Source: an uncultured Ilumatobacter sp.
GTDB lineage: Bacteria; Actinomycetota; Acidimicrobiia; Acidimicrobiales; Ilumatobacteraceae
Direction: 5' to 3'
NCBI GenBank assembly: GCA_905480335.1
Contig: CAJQPY010000018.1
Location: 1-59,009 of the forward strand
Length of the DNA: 59,009 bases
Shown: piece by piece, positions 35,943-43,840 of the stretch
How the letters are laid out: each line of letters starts with the position of its first letter
Position numbering within the stretch: position 1 is the first letter of the stretch
Program-made: the position numbers and the translations under genes
The notes under the pieces: model-generated
Database searches by the model: none
Seen by the model: only the letters and a program-made list of their open reading frames with translations
What the model was told of the DNA's origin: nothing

Positions 35943-36653
35943 TCAGAACAGTTGCGCCTGCCCCGCTGGTGGCGTCCGCCTGATTGCTGTCCACGGGTTG
36001 TAGTTCTCCATGAACACCCAGCTACGTCGATGGATGGCAGACGGCCCGTACCCGACCATCGCCGCCTTGTGTATAGGGCAGGGATAGCCCTTGTTCGTAT
36101 CGAACGACCAGTGCGGATAGTGCGCTGCGTCGGCTCGCATCTCTCGGTCACGCACCACCTTTGCGAGGATGCTTGCAGCTGCGACACTGAGACACCGCAG
36201 ATCAGCCTTAACCGCGAGTTCGACCTTCGGAACGGCAGGTGACACGAAGTCCCATGCTCCGTCAGTGACCGCAACATCTGGTGCCACCCTGAGCCCGGCA
36301 ATCGCCCGTGATGCGGCGAGCTTCTGGGCCGCAGACATGCCGAGGTGATCACATTCCGCATGGCTCACAACGCCGACCGACCAGCTGACACACCAGTCGG
36401 CGATCCGGTCGAACAGGAACTCGCGTTTTGCTTCAGTTAACAGTTTCGAGTCGCGCACTCCGTTGACTCGAGTGTCACGCGGCAGGATGGCTGCTCCGAC
36501 CATCAGCGGCCCGGCCCATGCTCCTCGGCCAACCTCGTCAATACCGACGACCACGTCGTGGCCTGTCGCCCACAACGACTTCTCGATCTCGCGGGTCGGC
36601 GCTCGCTTTTTTGATGCCACCGTTTTTGCTCGCGAATCCTCGACAATCGGCAT
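35943..36653 (-). CDS. rnhB: Ribonuclease HII
   Basis: 236 residues from the ATG at 36653, five bases after the stop of the preceding gene. The DEDD active site is seen in GIDEVGRGAWAGPLMVGAAI, AVTDGAWDF and KADLRCLSVAAASILAKVVRD; the SIGELDQYPHW-like end appears as YPHWSFDTNKGYP. It cuts RNA in RNA-DNA hybrids and at single ribonucleotides in DNA. A 20-residue basic N-terminal extension precedes the domain. An open frame 60 codons further upstream overlaps the neighbouring gene and is not used. Confidence 0.93.
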   Translation of the reverse strand: MPIVEDSRAKTVASKKRAPTREIEKSLWATGHDVVVGIDEVGRGAWAGPLMVGAAILPRDTRVNGVRDSKLLTEAKREFLFDRIADWCVSWSVGVVSHAECDHLGMSAAQKLAASRAIAGLRVAPDVAVTDGAWDFVSPAVPKVELAVKADLRCLSVAAASILAKVVRDREMRADAAHYPHWSFDTNKGYPCPIHKAAMVGYGPSAIHRRSWVFMENYNPWTAIRRTPPAGQAQLF

Positions 36654-36658
36654 CGTCG

Positions 36659-37975
36659 TCAGACGAAGCTCGTGCCTTCGTCGGGGTCGACTGTGACCTG
36701 GAGTCCGGTGCGCTTCGGGCGCTTCCCGAACGGTGCGGGCCAGAGGCTCTCGCCCGATCGCTCCCTGGTCAGCCAGTTCGGATCGATGTCGGGCGCAGAA
36801 AGTTCGACCGGGGTATCGCCCTGTTGTTCCCACAGCACAGCCGGGCGTTCACCGTGCCATCGAACTGCGAACGACACTGTCGTCGATGCCGACGTTGGCA
36901 GCCCGTGGACCTCGAAGTTATTGCCAAGCCAAGACGTCGGCATACCGCCACTGAGGAACCGCCCGCCGTCGACAACCCGGCGTTCAACCGACCGAACGAA
37001 TCGACCAACCGAGGTTGCTCGGCGGACATCAGCAAACGATGCAATGACTCCGCCTGACGCATCGCTGTCGGAGCTCCGGCTGACGATGCGTTCGATCATT
37101 CGGTCGATGTCGCCCGCAGCGCGATCGTCGTGCGCCACCTGAGCCACTGTGCGGGCAGCAGCCAGCGACTGCACTGCCGATCCCACGACGTCAGGAGCAA
37201 CCGAGCGCCTTGCTGCGGACTTGGCCACACGCTCTGCGGGTTCAACGATCTCCATGAGCCAGGCGTCAGCGGTATCTCCGCAGCGGACCAGTTCAGCCAC
37301 ATCGAGAAGGAACCCAACCGGATCGTTGACTGAATCGACCGGACCTTCCAACAAGAGGTCGCAGCGAGCGGCAACCACGGCGTGGACGAGTCGCTCATCG
37401 GGGAGGACGAGACGGCTCGCTTGCTCGACGACTCGCGTCCAGCCTCTCACCACGGCCAGCGCTGGAGGAATTTTCGCGAGCGCCGCAGGCGGGAACGTCA
37501 CATCGGCTGACTCCAACGCAATCCGCACGGTGGCGCGGTGGCCAACGGGAAGCACGATTGCGTCATCAGGCAGTTCGATTCCCTGGATCGGAACGTCCGC
37601 CGACGGTCGCTCAGTTACCGCCTGCGGCCCGGTGAGCGCTACGGCGAAGGGCATCGGGGACTCGTTTTCGAACTCGAGGACCACTATGCCGCCCATATCC
37701 GAGACAGCCCACACTCGTTGCACGGCGTCACCGTCGGGGATGCGGATTCGCGTCTCGACCACGGGCGTGCCTTCGATTCGCTCCTGGCGAACCGTTGGCT
37801 CTCGGGCCGGAACATGCCACCGATCATCGGCTGCGATGTACCAATCGAGGGCAACCGGATGCTCTTGACCCCATGGCGTCACGGCGCCCCATGGGCTGAG
37901 GGACCACCTAGCTCGCTGTCCGGTGGAACCGAGCGTGATCCCGGTCTGGAGGTCGGCAGGCGCCACAGTCGTCAT
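36659..37975 (-). CDS. Conserved-looking hypothetical protein (438 aa)
   Basis: I do not recognise this family. The N-terminal 170 residues look beta-rich (RARWSLSPWGAVTPWG, VVETRIRIPDGDAVQRVWAV) and the middle is helical with many Ala and Val residues. The last 90 residues again appear beta-rich (GNNFEVHGLPTSASTTVSF). The alternation resembles carbohydrate-active glucoamylase or debranching-type proteins, but no catalytic motif is evident. It has no signal peptide. It lies directly upstream of rnhB in one operon and 45 bases downstream of gpsA. ATG 37975 is preferred to the TTG at 37987. Confidence 0.75.
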   Translation of the reverse strand: MTTVAPADLQTGITLGSTGQRARWSLSPWGAVTPWGQEHPVALDWYIAADDRWHVPAREPTVRQERIEGTPVVETRIRIPDGDAVQRVWAVSDMGGIVVLEFENESPMPFAVALTGPQAVTERPSADVPIQGIELPDDAIVLPVGHRATVRIALESADVTFPPAALAKIPPALAVVRGWTRVVEQASRLVLPDERLVHAVVAARCDLLLEGPVDSVNDPVGFLLDVAELVRCGDTADAWLMEIVEPAERVAKSAARRSVAPDVVGSAVQSLAAARTVAQVAHDDRAAGDIDRMIERIVSRSSDSDASGGVIASFADVRRATSVGRFVRSVERRVVDGGRFLSGGMPTSWLGNNFEVHGLPTSASTTVSFAVRWHGERPAVLWEQQGDTPVELSAPDIDPNWLTRERSGESLWPAPFGKRPKRTGLQVTVDPDEGTSFV

Positions 37976-38020
37976 CCCGCTAGTCAAGCAGCGAAAGCAA
38001 GGCGAGCGCAGCGGTCGCGG

Positions 38021-39046
38021 TCACCGGAGCTCGCTCTTCGCGTCCCGGTCCATCAGCGCAGCGAGTGCGTCGCGCGCAGAGCGACCTTCGTGACACACCG
38101 CGACCACCTGTTCGGTGATCGGCATCTCGACTCCTGCCACTCGGGCGAGTTCGAGCACACTCGGACTCGACTTCACCCCCTCGGCGACCATGTTCATGCT
38201 CTCGACGATTTCGTCGACCGTCTCTCCGGCTCCGAGCCTGCACCCGACTGTATTGTTCCGACTCTGCGTCGAGGCACAGGTGGCGATCAGGTCGCCCATT
38301 CCGGCCAGCCCCGCAAAAGTGCCCGGGTCGCCCCCGAGCTCGAGGCCGAGGCGAGTCATCTCCGCAAGTCCACGCGTGATGAGCGTCGCACGGGTGTTGT
38401 CGCCGAAGCCCATCCCCTGCGCCATCCCTGACGCAATCGCTATGACGTTCTTGACCACACCTGCCACTTCGCAGCCGATCACGTCCGGATTCGTGTACAC
38501 CCGCAGCGACGGCGTCGAGAAGAGTCGCTGCAGCTCCCCGGCGATCCGGGAATCGTCGATAGCGACCACGCTGGCCGCCGGTTGACCGTGCATGATTTCC
38601 TTGGCGAGGTTTGGGCCCGTGAGCACAGCCACCGGGTGTCCGGACATCTCCTCCTCGGTGACCTCACTCATCCGCTGCTGGGATTCACGCTCAAGCCCTT
38701 TTGAGAGGGACACGATCGGTACCCACGGACGAAGATATGCAGCCGCCGCACGGGCCACTTCCCGGTAGCCGTGCGACGGTACTGCCATCACGATGACGTC
38801 CGACGAACTGACGATGGCCTCCAGCGAGCTTGTGGCGGCCAACTCGGCCGGGAGGATGAAGTCCGGCAGGTAGCGACTGTTTGTGTGAGATTCGTTGATC
38901 TCAACTGCGAGGTCGTCGCGTCGGGCCCAAAGCTGAGTCGTCGTATTCGCGCTCGTCATCGCCGCAACCGTGGTACCCCACGATCCTGCTCCTATCACGC
39001 CAACGGTAATAGCCGGTGTTCCCTCTGGTGTCGTCCGCGTGTCCAT
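38021..39046 (-). CDS. gpsA: NAD(P)-dependent glycerol-3-phosphate dehydrogenase
   Basis: 341 residues. The Rossmann motif GVIGAGSWGTTVAAM lies near residue 15. DVIVMAVPSHGYREVA, LTGPNLAKEIMHGQPAA, GVVKNVIAIASGMAQGMGFG and GNN-like NTVGCRLGAGETVDEI are characteristic of GpsA. The catalytic Lys is in VVKNVI. It reduces dihydroxyacetone phosphate to glycerol 3-phosphate for phospholipid synthesis. ATG 39046 and ATG 39058 (four residues longer) are both possible starts. The divergent neighbour is cofC. Confidence 0.94.
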   Translation of the reverse strand: MDTRTTPEGTPAITVGVIGAGSWGTTVAAMTSANTTTQLWARRDDLAVEINESHTNSRYLPDFILPAELAATSSLEAIVSSSDVIVMAVPSHGYREVARAAAAYLRPWVPIVSLSKGLERESQQRMSEVTEEEMSGHPVAVLTGPNLAKEIMHGQPAASVVAIDDSRIAGELQRLFSTPSLRVYTNPDVIGCEVAGVVKNVIAIASGMAQGMGFGDNTRATLITRGLAEMTRLGLELGGDPGTFAGLAGMGDLIATCASTQSRNNTVGCRLGAGETVDEIVESMNMVAEGVKSSPSVLELARVAGVEMPITEQVVAVCHEGRSARDALAALMDRDAKSELR

Positions 39047-39127
39047 CTCGAGCCCCATCCGCCACGCATCGACCGATCTGCGTGTGCTTCTTCCTACCGT
39101 AGTGCGACGGACCTGGCGCACACTTCC

Positions 39128-39139
39128 TACACTCACCGA
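39128..39139 (+). promoter_or_regulatory. Leaderless -10 box of cofC
   Basis: TACACT at 39128-39133 is exactly 6 nt before the GTG at 39140 and decides that start. Confidence 0.5.
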
Positions 39140-39754
39140 GTGGATGTCGCAGTGCTCGTGCCCGTGAAGGCGTTCACCGAAGCAAAGCAACGTCTCGCCA
39201 CCGTGCTGTCCCCGACCGATCGGAGACGCCTGGCTCGCTGGCTCGCCGACGGCGTGGTCGAGTCGGTCGGCGCCACACCCGTCTTCGTGGTCTGTGACGA
39301 CCCAGACGTTCGGCGGTGGGCCGATGGCGTTGGCGTCCGCGTGCTCTGGACTGCGCGACTCGGTCTGAACGGTGCCGTCGACGACGGGGTAGCGGCGGTT
39401 GCTGCAGCCGGATTCGATCATGTCGTGGTCACCCACGCAGACCTCCCGCTGCCTCACGGACTTGTCGACGTCGCTCGGCAGGGCACCTCGACCTTCGTAC
39501 CCGACCGCCGCCGGGACGGAACGAACGTCATGTCATTTCCCACGGCACTGCCGATCCCGGCTCGATACGGACCCGGCTCCTTTCGTCGCCACTGCGCAGC
39601 TGCGCACACGGCGGCGATCGAGGTCCGTTTCGACCATCACTTGTCGATCGACATCGACAACCCGTCTGACCTCACTCACCCCCTACTCCGAGAGGTGCTC
39701 CCGTCATGGCTTCCAACGATCCCGGTCAACCACTTCATCCATCGACGTCGGTGA
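39140..39754 (+). CDS. cofC: 2-phospho-L-lactate (phosphoenolpyruvate) guanylyltransferase of F420 biosynthesis
   Basis: 204 residues from a GTG. The nucleotidyltransferase opening VAVLVPVKAFTEAKQRLATVLSP gives the GTP-binding loop; VVVTHADLPLP holds the metal-binding Asp, and DRRRDGTNVMSFP and DIDNPSDL are CofC/FbiD signatures. It transfers GMP to phosphoenolpyruvate or phospholactate, an early step in coenzyme F420 synthesis. No other F420 gene is in the window; the LLM oxidoreductase at 5.2 kb is a likely user. It overlaps the PIG-L deacetylase by 49 bases if that gene starts at 39706. Confidence 0.9.
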   Translation: MDVAVLVPVKAFTEAKQRLATVLSPTDRRRLARWLADGVVESVGATPVFVVCDDPDVRRWADGVGVRVLWTARLGLNGAVDDGVAAVAAAGFDHVVVTHADLPLPHGLVDVARQGTSTFVPDRRRDGTNVMSFPTALPIPARYGPGSFRRHCAAAHTAAIEVRFDHHLSIDIDNPSDLTHPLLREVLPSWLPTIPVNHFIHRRR

Positions 39755-40482
39755 CCGAGTGGTCACGCAACATGCCAACGCCATCGTCGGCGTTGGCGAT
39801 CGGGGCACACCCCGACGACGTCGAGTTCGGGTGTGGCGGACTGCTTGCCAAATGGGCCGCTGATGGATGTGTCGTCCACCATCTAGTGTGCACCGATGGT
39901 TCGAAGGGAACCTGGAATGCTGACGTTGATGTTGCGGCACTGGCAGCTCGGCGTCAGGTAGAGCAGCGCGAAGCAGCCCGCCGAATCGCCGGCAACCGGG
40001 CGGGCGAGGTGCGCTTTCTCGGCTTTGTCGATGGCGAGCTCGACAGTGGCCTCGAGGAGCGGGGCCAGGTCGCACTCGTCATTCGTCAGCTCCGGCCGAG
40101 CGTAGTACTCGGTCACGATCCGTGGAAGCGGTATCGACTCCACCCCGATCACCGTCACGCAGGCCTCCTGGCCTGCGAGGGGATCGTGGCAGCACGCGAC
40201 CCGCATTTTTACAAGGAACACCTAGTGCCGCATCACCGGCCCGACGCCCTGCTGCTGTGGGAGGCCGACGAGCCCGATCATGCGGAGGATGTAAGTGCGG
40301 TGGTCGACTTAAAACTGGATGCGTTGGAGGCTCACGTGAGTCAGTTCGAATCGACCATGAAGGCTGGTGACGACAGCGAACTCGAAGAATTCCGTCAGCG
40401 GGTTCAGACTCGCTTGGCCGAACTCGGTGCCCCACACGACATGGCTGGCGCCGAGGTGTTCAAGCTGATCGAACACCTCTAA
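39706..40482 (+). CDS. PIG-L (LmbE-like) N-acetylglucosamine deacetylase family protein
   Basis: 258 residues. The zinc-binding motif AHPDDVEFGCGG lies near residue 33 and its partner His in LHPDHRHAGLLA near 145. These are shared with MshB of mycothiol biosynthesis and Mca amidase, so a role in thiol or sugar conjugate metabolism is possible. An ATG at 39772, 17 nt after the cofC stop, would remove the overlap with cofC; I cannot choose firmly between the two. It is probably translationally coupled to cofC. Confidence 0.88.
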   Translation: MASNDPGQPLHPSTSVTEWSRNMPTPSSALAIGAHPDDVEFGCGGLLAKWAADGCVVHHLVCTDGSKGTWNADVDVAALAARRQVEQREAARRIAGNRAGEVRFLGFVDGELDSGLEERGQVALVIRQLRPSVVLGHDPWKRYRLHPDHRHAGLLACEGIVAARDPHFYKEHLVPHHRPDALLLWEADEPDHAEDVSAVVDLKLDALEAHVSQFESTMKAGDDSELEEFRQRVQTRLAELGAPHDMAGAEVFKLIEHL

Positions 40483-40487
40483 CGGAG

Positions 40488-41324
40488 TTAAGGTTGGGCG
40501 TGCTCAGTCTGGCCCTCTGAGCTGTTGAAAAAGGCAGCGAGGTACCCGAGTTGCTCGGGGGCTCCCGGGAGCAAGTCGCCCACGGCATCGCCTCTTCCGG
40601 CGAGGGCATCGATCACTGCCGGCATTGCGCCAGAGATCACACGCTCGGCAGCTGTCACCTCAGCACTGCGAAGAGATCTGGCGTCGCAGGTCACCTTGAG
40701 CGTGCGGATGCCGAAGCCATTGAGCTGAATCGTCGAGGAAACTGATTGCCCCATCCGCATCGAGGGCACCAACGCCATCAAAAGCCCGTACAGGCCGACA
40801 AGTCGTTCTTCTTCCTCTGAGGAATCGGCCGGCAGGCCGAGCGGGATTAGCACGTCGCGCTCGTGGAGCCACGAATCCCACAGCACGTGCACCACGTTCA
40901 CGGTCCAGTGCGCTGTGCCGTACACCGTTCGCTCTCGAGCGGTGTCTAGTTGCGCAAATCGTTCGCTTATACGTGCCCGGTGGGACGCCGAGGCTTTGGC
41001 GAACCGTTCGATCGTGACACTGGGCGTCTCGCCCTCCGAGGTGGCCAACCACGCGATAGGCGTCGACCGCGGGTCGAAGTCGGTTTTGTTCAGCGCTTGC
41101 GCTCCGTTTGCGACGACGACCGTCCGTTCCATGACGTCCGCGACGTGTCGAACCGTATCGTGAACGGACCACTGCGTGTTACGTGACTGGTGCGCCCATT
41201 GCGCCGGCCCGAGGCCCTGCCAGGTGTCGATGAGACGGTGATGATGCACCGCCAAAAGATCGGTTAGTCCCTCCGGGGCGAGGGAGACTCCGTCGCCAGT
41301 CGAGATGCTCCAGCAATCGTCCAT
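40488..41324 (-). CDS. Maleylpyruvate isomerase / DinB-fold family protein
   Basis: 278 residues from the ATG at 41324 with AGAGG upstream. The N-terminal domain is a four-helix DinB-like bundle: WSVHDTVRHVADVMERTV carries a first metal-binding His and WTVNVVHVLWDSWLHERD carries the HxxxxxxxH pair typical of mycothiol-dependent isomerase-type proteins. The C-terminal domain resembles an SCP-like or MDMPI C-domain (IRTLKVTCDARSL). Proteins of this family use or sense mycothiol; the reaction is unknown. It converges on the PIG-L gene with only 5 bases between. Confidence 0.8.
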   Translation of the reverse strand: MDDCWSISTGDGVSLAPEGLTDLLAVHHHRLIDTWQGLGPAQWAHQSRNTQWSVHDTVRHVADVMERTVVVANGAQALNKTDFDPRSTPIAWLATSEGETPSVTIERFAKASASHRARISERFAQLDTARERTVYGTAHWTVNVVHVLWDSWLHERDVLIPLGLPADSSEEEERLVGLYGLLMALVPSMRMGQSVSSTIQLNGFGIRTLKVTCDARSLRSAEVTAAERVISGAMPAVIDALAGRGDAVGDLLPGAPEQLGYLAAFFNSSEGQTEHAQP

Positions 41325-42582
41325 TGTGCATCCTCTCTCAACCGAGTTCGCTGGGCTCTTGAGTGTTAGCGACCACCCCGCCACGTCAGGTTTGCATGTC
41401 GCATCATCGAATCTGGCATCACGCGCCTGGTTGCCGGGCGCCTGCTGCGGCCAGACGCAGCTCGTGCAGCAATCGTTGACAGCATCCCGTCAGCGAGAGC
41501 CGCTGTGACCGTCGGGCGCTCGATCGGGGCCGGAACTGGTGCAGCTTCCGGCGACCGCCCGGGGCCTCGTGGTACTGGACTCGTGCGAGGTAACCTCAAC
41601 TAGGTCGGGTTCAGTCGTCTGCTCCGGCGGCCAGCTGTTGCTGACCAATCTCCCACATCGTCTGGGCCCTGAACGCAGATCACGAAATGGTGTAGCTCAT
41701 CGTGCGGAGGTGATTGCATCTGGGTTCGGGGACATGGACACCAACGCTGAGCTTGCTCCGAAGATGTTCGGTCCTCACCAGATGGGAAAGCAGTTGGCGA
41801 ACGAGTTCGGTCATCGTGGTCCACTCCGGTTCAACGAGGACGGTCGTCTCTCCGGCGGCATCATTGATGCGCGTTTGACGGGGCGCTGACCGGCATCGAT
41901 GAGCTCTCAGCCGGGCCGCTGTTTGACCCTTGGGGCGACACAACCCCCTGAGCGGGGCAACAAGCAACACCGGTGAACTGACCGGCAGTTAATGCTGATC
42001 CATCCGCGTACCTCGGACGGATTGACGTTGCGCTGTAGGTGTCCGACCTCGGCGGTGACAAGCGAACGCCAGGCGCGATACCCCTGGTTGTGATGCTGGC
42101 GACGTCGCTGTCATGAACCGCCAGTTGCTCCATAATTGTTTTGCTAATCCATCTTGAGATCCCTCTGTTTTCATGCCGCTCGGTTTCGATCAACCGTTGT
42201 TTAATCGGGGTAGTGAGGGAAAGCCGCAGTTCAAGACGGGCTCCCCTGCACGCGCTGACCTCTGCGATGCGGGTGGGATCTTCATGCGGTCGACGTTCGT
42301 TGTCACGGTCATCAACATTCGTGAACAGCACTTTGCAGCCGAGACTCCGCACACGTATGCGCTCTTCGTCGAGCTCGAACACAGGTAGTGGGTACAACAA
42401 TGGACCTTCGAACGCGTGTTGCACGCCGATAGCAGCCAAGTCATCTTCATCTAGTTCTGAGGGGACTCCGTTCGGGCGGGATCCCAGGTTCCCGGTTAGG
42501 GCACTGACCAGGCTGCTCTTGCGCTAAGTCTTGTGATCAAGCACCCTCACTGCCCAGCGCAGCTGCCAAGACAAACAACGAC
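41325..42582 (+). other. Gene-poor stretch of about 1.25 kb
   Basis: No recognisable gene. Several frames are long enough to notice but lack good starts. The best is the minus frame at 41861-42439, listed separately. A plus frame at about 41370-41600 has coding-like composition but is preceded by a stop with no start codon. The stretch may hold decayed genes. Confidence 0.5.
41861..42439 (-). CDS. Doubtful hypothetical ORF with ribbon-helix-helix-like segment
   Basis: 192 codons from a TTG. The upstream frame stays open to an acidic ELDEDD stretch. Within it RLSLTTPIKQRLIETERH resembles the strand and first helix of Arc/ribbon-helix-helix DNA-binding proteins. The last 60 residues are low-complexity. 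There is no ribosome site and no family match, so this may be a remnant. Confidence 0.25.
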   Translation of the reverse strand: MAAIGVQHAFEGPLLYPLPVFELDEERIRVRSLGCKVLFTNVDDRDNERRPHEDPTRIAEVSACRGARLELRLSLTTPIKQRLIETERHENRGISRWISKTIMEQLAVHDSDVASITTRGIAPGVRLSPPRSDTYSATSIRPRYADGSALTAGQFTGVACCPAQGVVSPQGSNSGPAESSSMPVSAPSNAHQ

Positions 42583-42616
42583 GCCCCGAATGGCCCCCCG
42601 ACAAAGGGTTCGGGGC
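42583..42616 (-). repeat. 8-bp inverted repeat downstream of HU
   Basis: GCCCCGAA and TTCGGGGC are exact complements 18 bases apart. It may be a second terminator or attenuator element beyond the main hairpin at 42651-42680. Confidence 0.35.
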
Positions 42617-42650
42617 TGAGTGCCTTCACCTCACGAGAGCAGCGACGCAA

Positions 42651-42680
42651 ACGGGCGACAGCTTGAAAGCTGCCGCCCGT
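42651..42680 (-). terminator. Strong hairpin ending the HU transcript
   Basis: ACGGGCGACAGCTT pairs with AAGCTGCCGCCCGT over 14 positions with one mismatch and a two-base loop. In the HU direction it is followed by a short T-rich stretch (GTTTG). It is 37 bases after the stop of the small tail ORF. Confidence 0.65.
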
Positions 42681-42716
42681 CCCAGTTCGATGATCGGGTC
42701 AAAGCAACCCGTTCCG

Positions 42717-42785
42717 TCAGCGCTTCTTCTTGGCTGGAGCCTTCTTCTTGGCTGGGGCCTTCTTAACTGGACGCTTGGCAGCCAT
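42717..42785 (-). CDS. 22-aa lysine-rich histone-like tail peptide
   Basis: ATG at 42785, four bases after the stop of HU and in another frame. The peptide is MAAKRPVKKAPAKK plus KAPAKKKR, built of KAPAKK repeats like the C-terminal tail of mycobacterial HupB and of histone H1. It is too short for usual gene finders. It may be made by reinitiation after the HU stop. It may instead be fused to HU by a +1 shift in the run of four AAG codons just before that stop. Either way the basic repeats strongly suggest real coding. Confidence 0.6.
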   Translation of the reverse strand: MAAKRPVKKAPAKKKAPAKKKR

Positions 42786-42789
42786 CAGG

Positions 42790-43080
42790 TCACTTCTTCT
42801 TCTTGCCGTTGAGGGCTTCCTTGAGTGCGGAGCTCGACGAGAACTTCGCTGCAGTCGACGCTGCAATGCTTACCGGTGCGCCGGTCTGCGGGTTGCGTCC
42901 GGTGCGGGCGGCGCGAGCCGACGTGCTGAACTTGCCGAAGCCAGGCCATGTGACCGCTTCACCCTTCTTCATCTCGGCCGTGACGTGATCGAAGAACGCT
43001 CCGATTGTCTTCTCGGTGTCGGCCTTCGACATGCCGGCGGCGCCAGCAACTGACTCGATCATTTCTGCTTTGGTTGCCAT
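42790..43080 (-). CDS. hupB: HU-family nucleoid DNA-binding protein
   Basis: 96 residues, the length of a tail-less HU. MATKAEMIESVAGAAGMSK begins the helical dimer domain; GFGKFSTSARAARTGRNPQT forms the beta-arm, including the RxGRNPxTG motif that inserts into the minor groove. It ends in NGKKKK. AAAGG nine bases before the ATG is the ribosome site. Actinobacterial HU usually has a lysine-rich tail; here that tail seems to be encoded by the next small ORF. Confidence 0.95.
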   Translation of the reverse strand: MATKAEMIESVAGAAGMSKADTEKTIGAFFDHVTAEMKKGEAVTWPGFGKFSTSARAARTGRNPQTGAPVSIAASTAAKFSSSSALKEALNGKKKK

Positions 43081-43165
43081 CGTTGGAACCCTTTCGTGGA
43101 TGAATCTCTTGCGGTTTACCCCAGCCGAAGCCGAGACAACGGCCCCATCGAGGAACCGAATAACA

Positions 43166-43740
43166 TCAATGTGACTTGCCGGACACCCTCGAACGCAACC
43201 CTAGAAGTGTTTGCAAATGCAATGACTTCTCAAAGAGCCCGTAACGGGGCAGGTATTGAGAGGCAACAGCAACGGTGATACCAGAGCCGTCGAGATAACT
43301 GAACACATCACGCAGCCGAGTCCCCACCGCTTCGAGCTCACCGGCTTTACACGTCATCGGCGGCCAGGAAAACCCACGCAAGCCATCATCCCGAAACCAA
43401 GGAACCACGCGCACGTGCGGGTGGGCAACTTTCTGGCGGACGACATTGTTGTTGGCCACGAAGGTTCCGCGCACCCTGTTGCTTTCGGCATGGTCGACGC
43501 GATCAGGTGCAGCCTGCGGGAAAACGGAACGATTTCGCCGGGCTCGAGGTCGGCCAGCGTCACGACGTGGCGTCGCGGTATGACAAGCGTTTGGCATCGT
43601 GCGGTCGGCAGCTGCAGCGGTCGAGAATGCCCACTGCAATGCTGTCGTCCCACGCCACCTCGCCATGTTCGTCACCACAAATGATTCGACAGAACACACA
43701 CGATGCTGCCGGAGCCTCAGCGATGACGAGCCCAGCATCT
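43166..43740 (-). pseudogene. HIT-family nucleotide hydrolase broken by frameshifts
   Basis: Parts of one HIT protein lie in three frames. A zinc-finger-like start SCVFCRIICGDEHGEVAW (about 43640-43700) is followed, after a shift near 43610-43620, by TLVIPRRHVVTLADLEPGE. After a second shift near 43450-43470 comes FVANNNVVRQKVAHPHVRVV and DDGLRGFSWPP, then a tail to the stop at 43166. The histidine triad is degenerate, with the third His replaced by Arg. No intact start is found. Such enzymes hydrolyse dinucleotide or nucleotide phosphoramidates; this copy should be non-functional unless the sequence is wrong. Confidence 0.75.
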
Positions 43741-43840
43741 TGGCACCATCACCTGCCGGCGCAACTCTGTGGACTACAAACAAATTGTTGCGTATGAGCC
43801 CCATTCAGCACCGTCGAGACAACTCACCACAGGAGTGATC

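Noticed and set aside
43166..43804. 212-codon minus frame taken as one protein
   Set aside because: Only its second half matches a HIT protein; the first half is an out-of-frame reading of the same gene, so it is annotated as a pseudogene.
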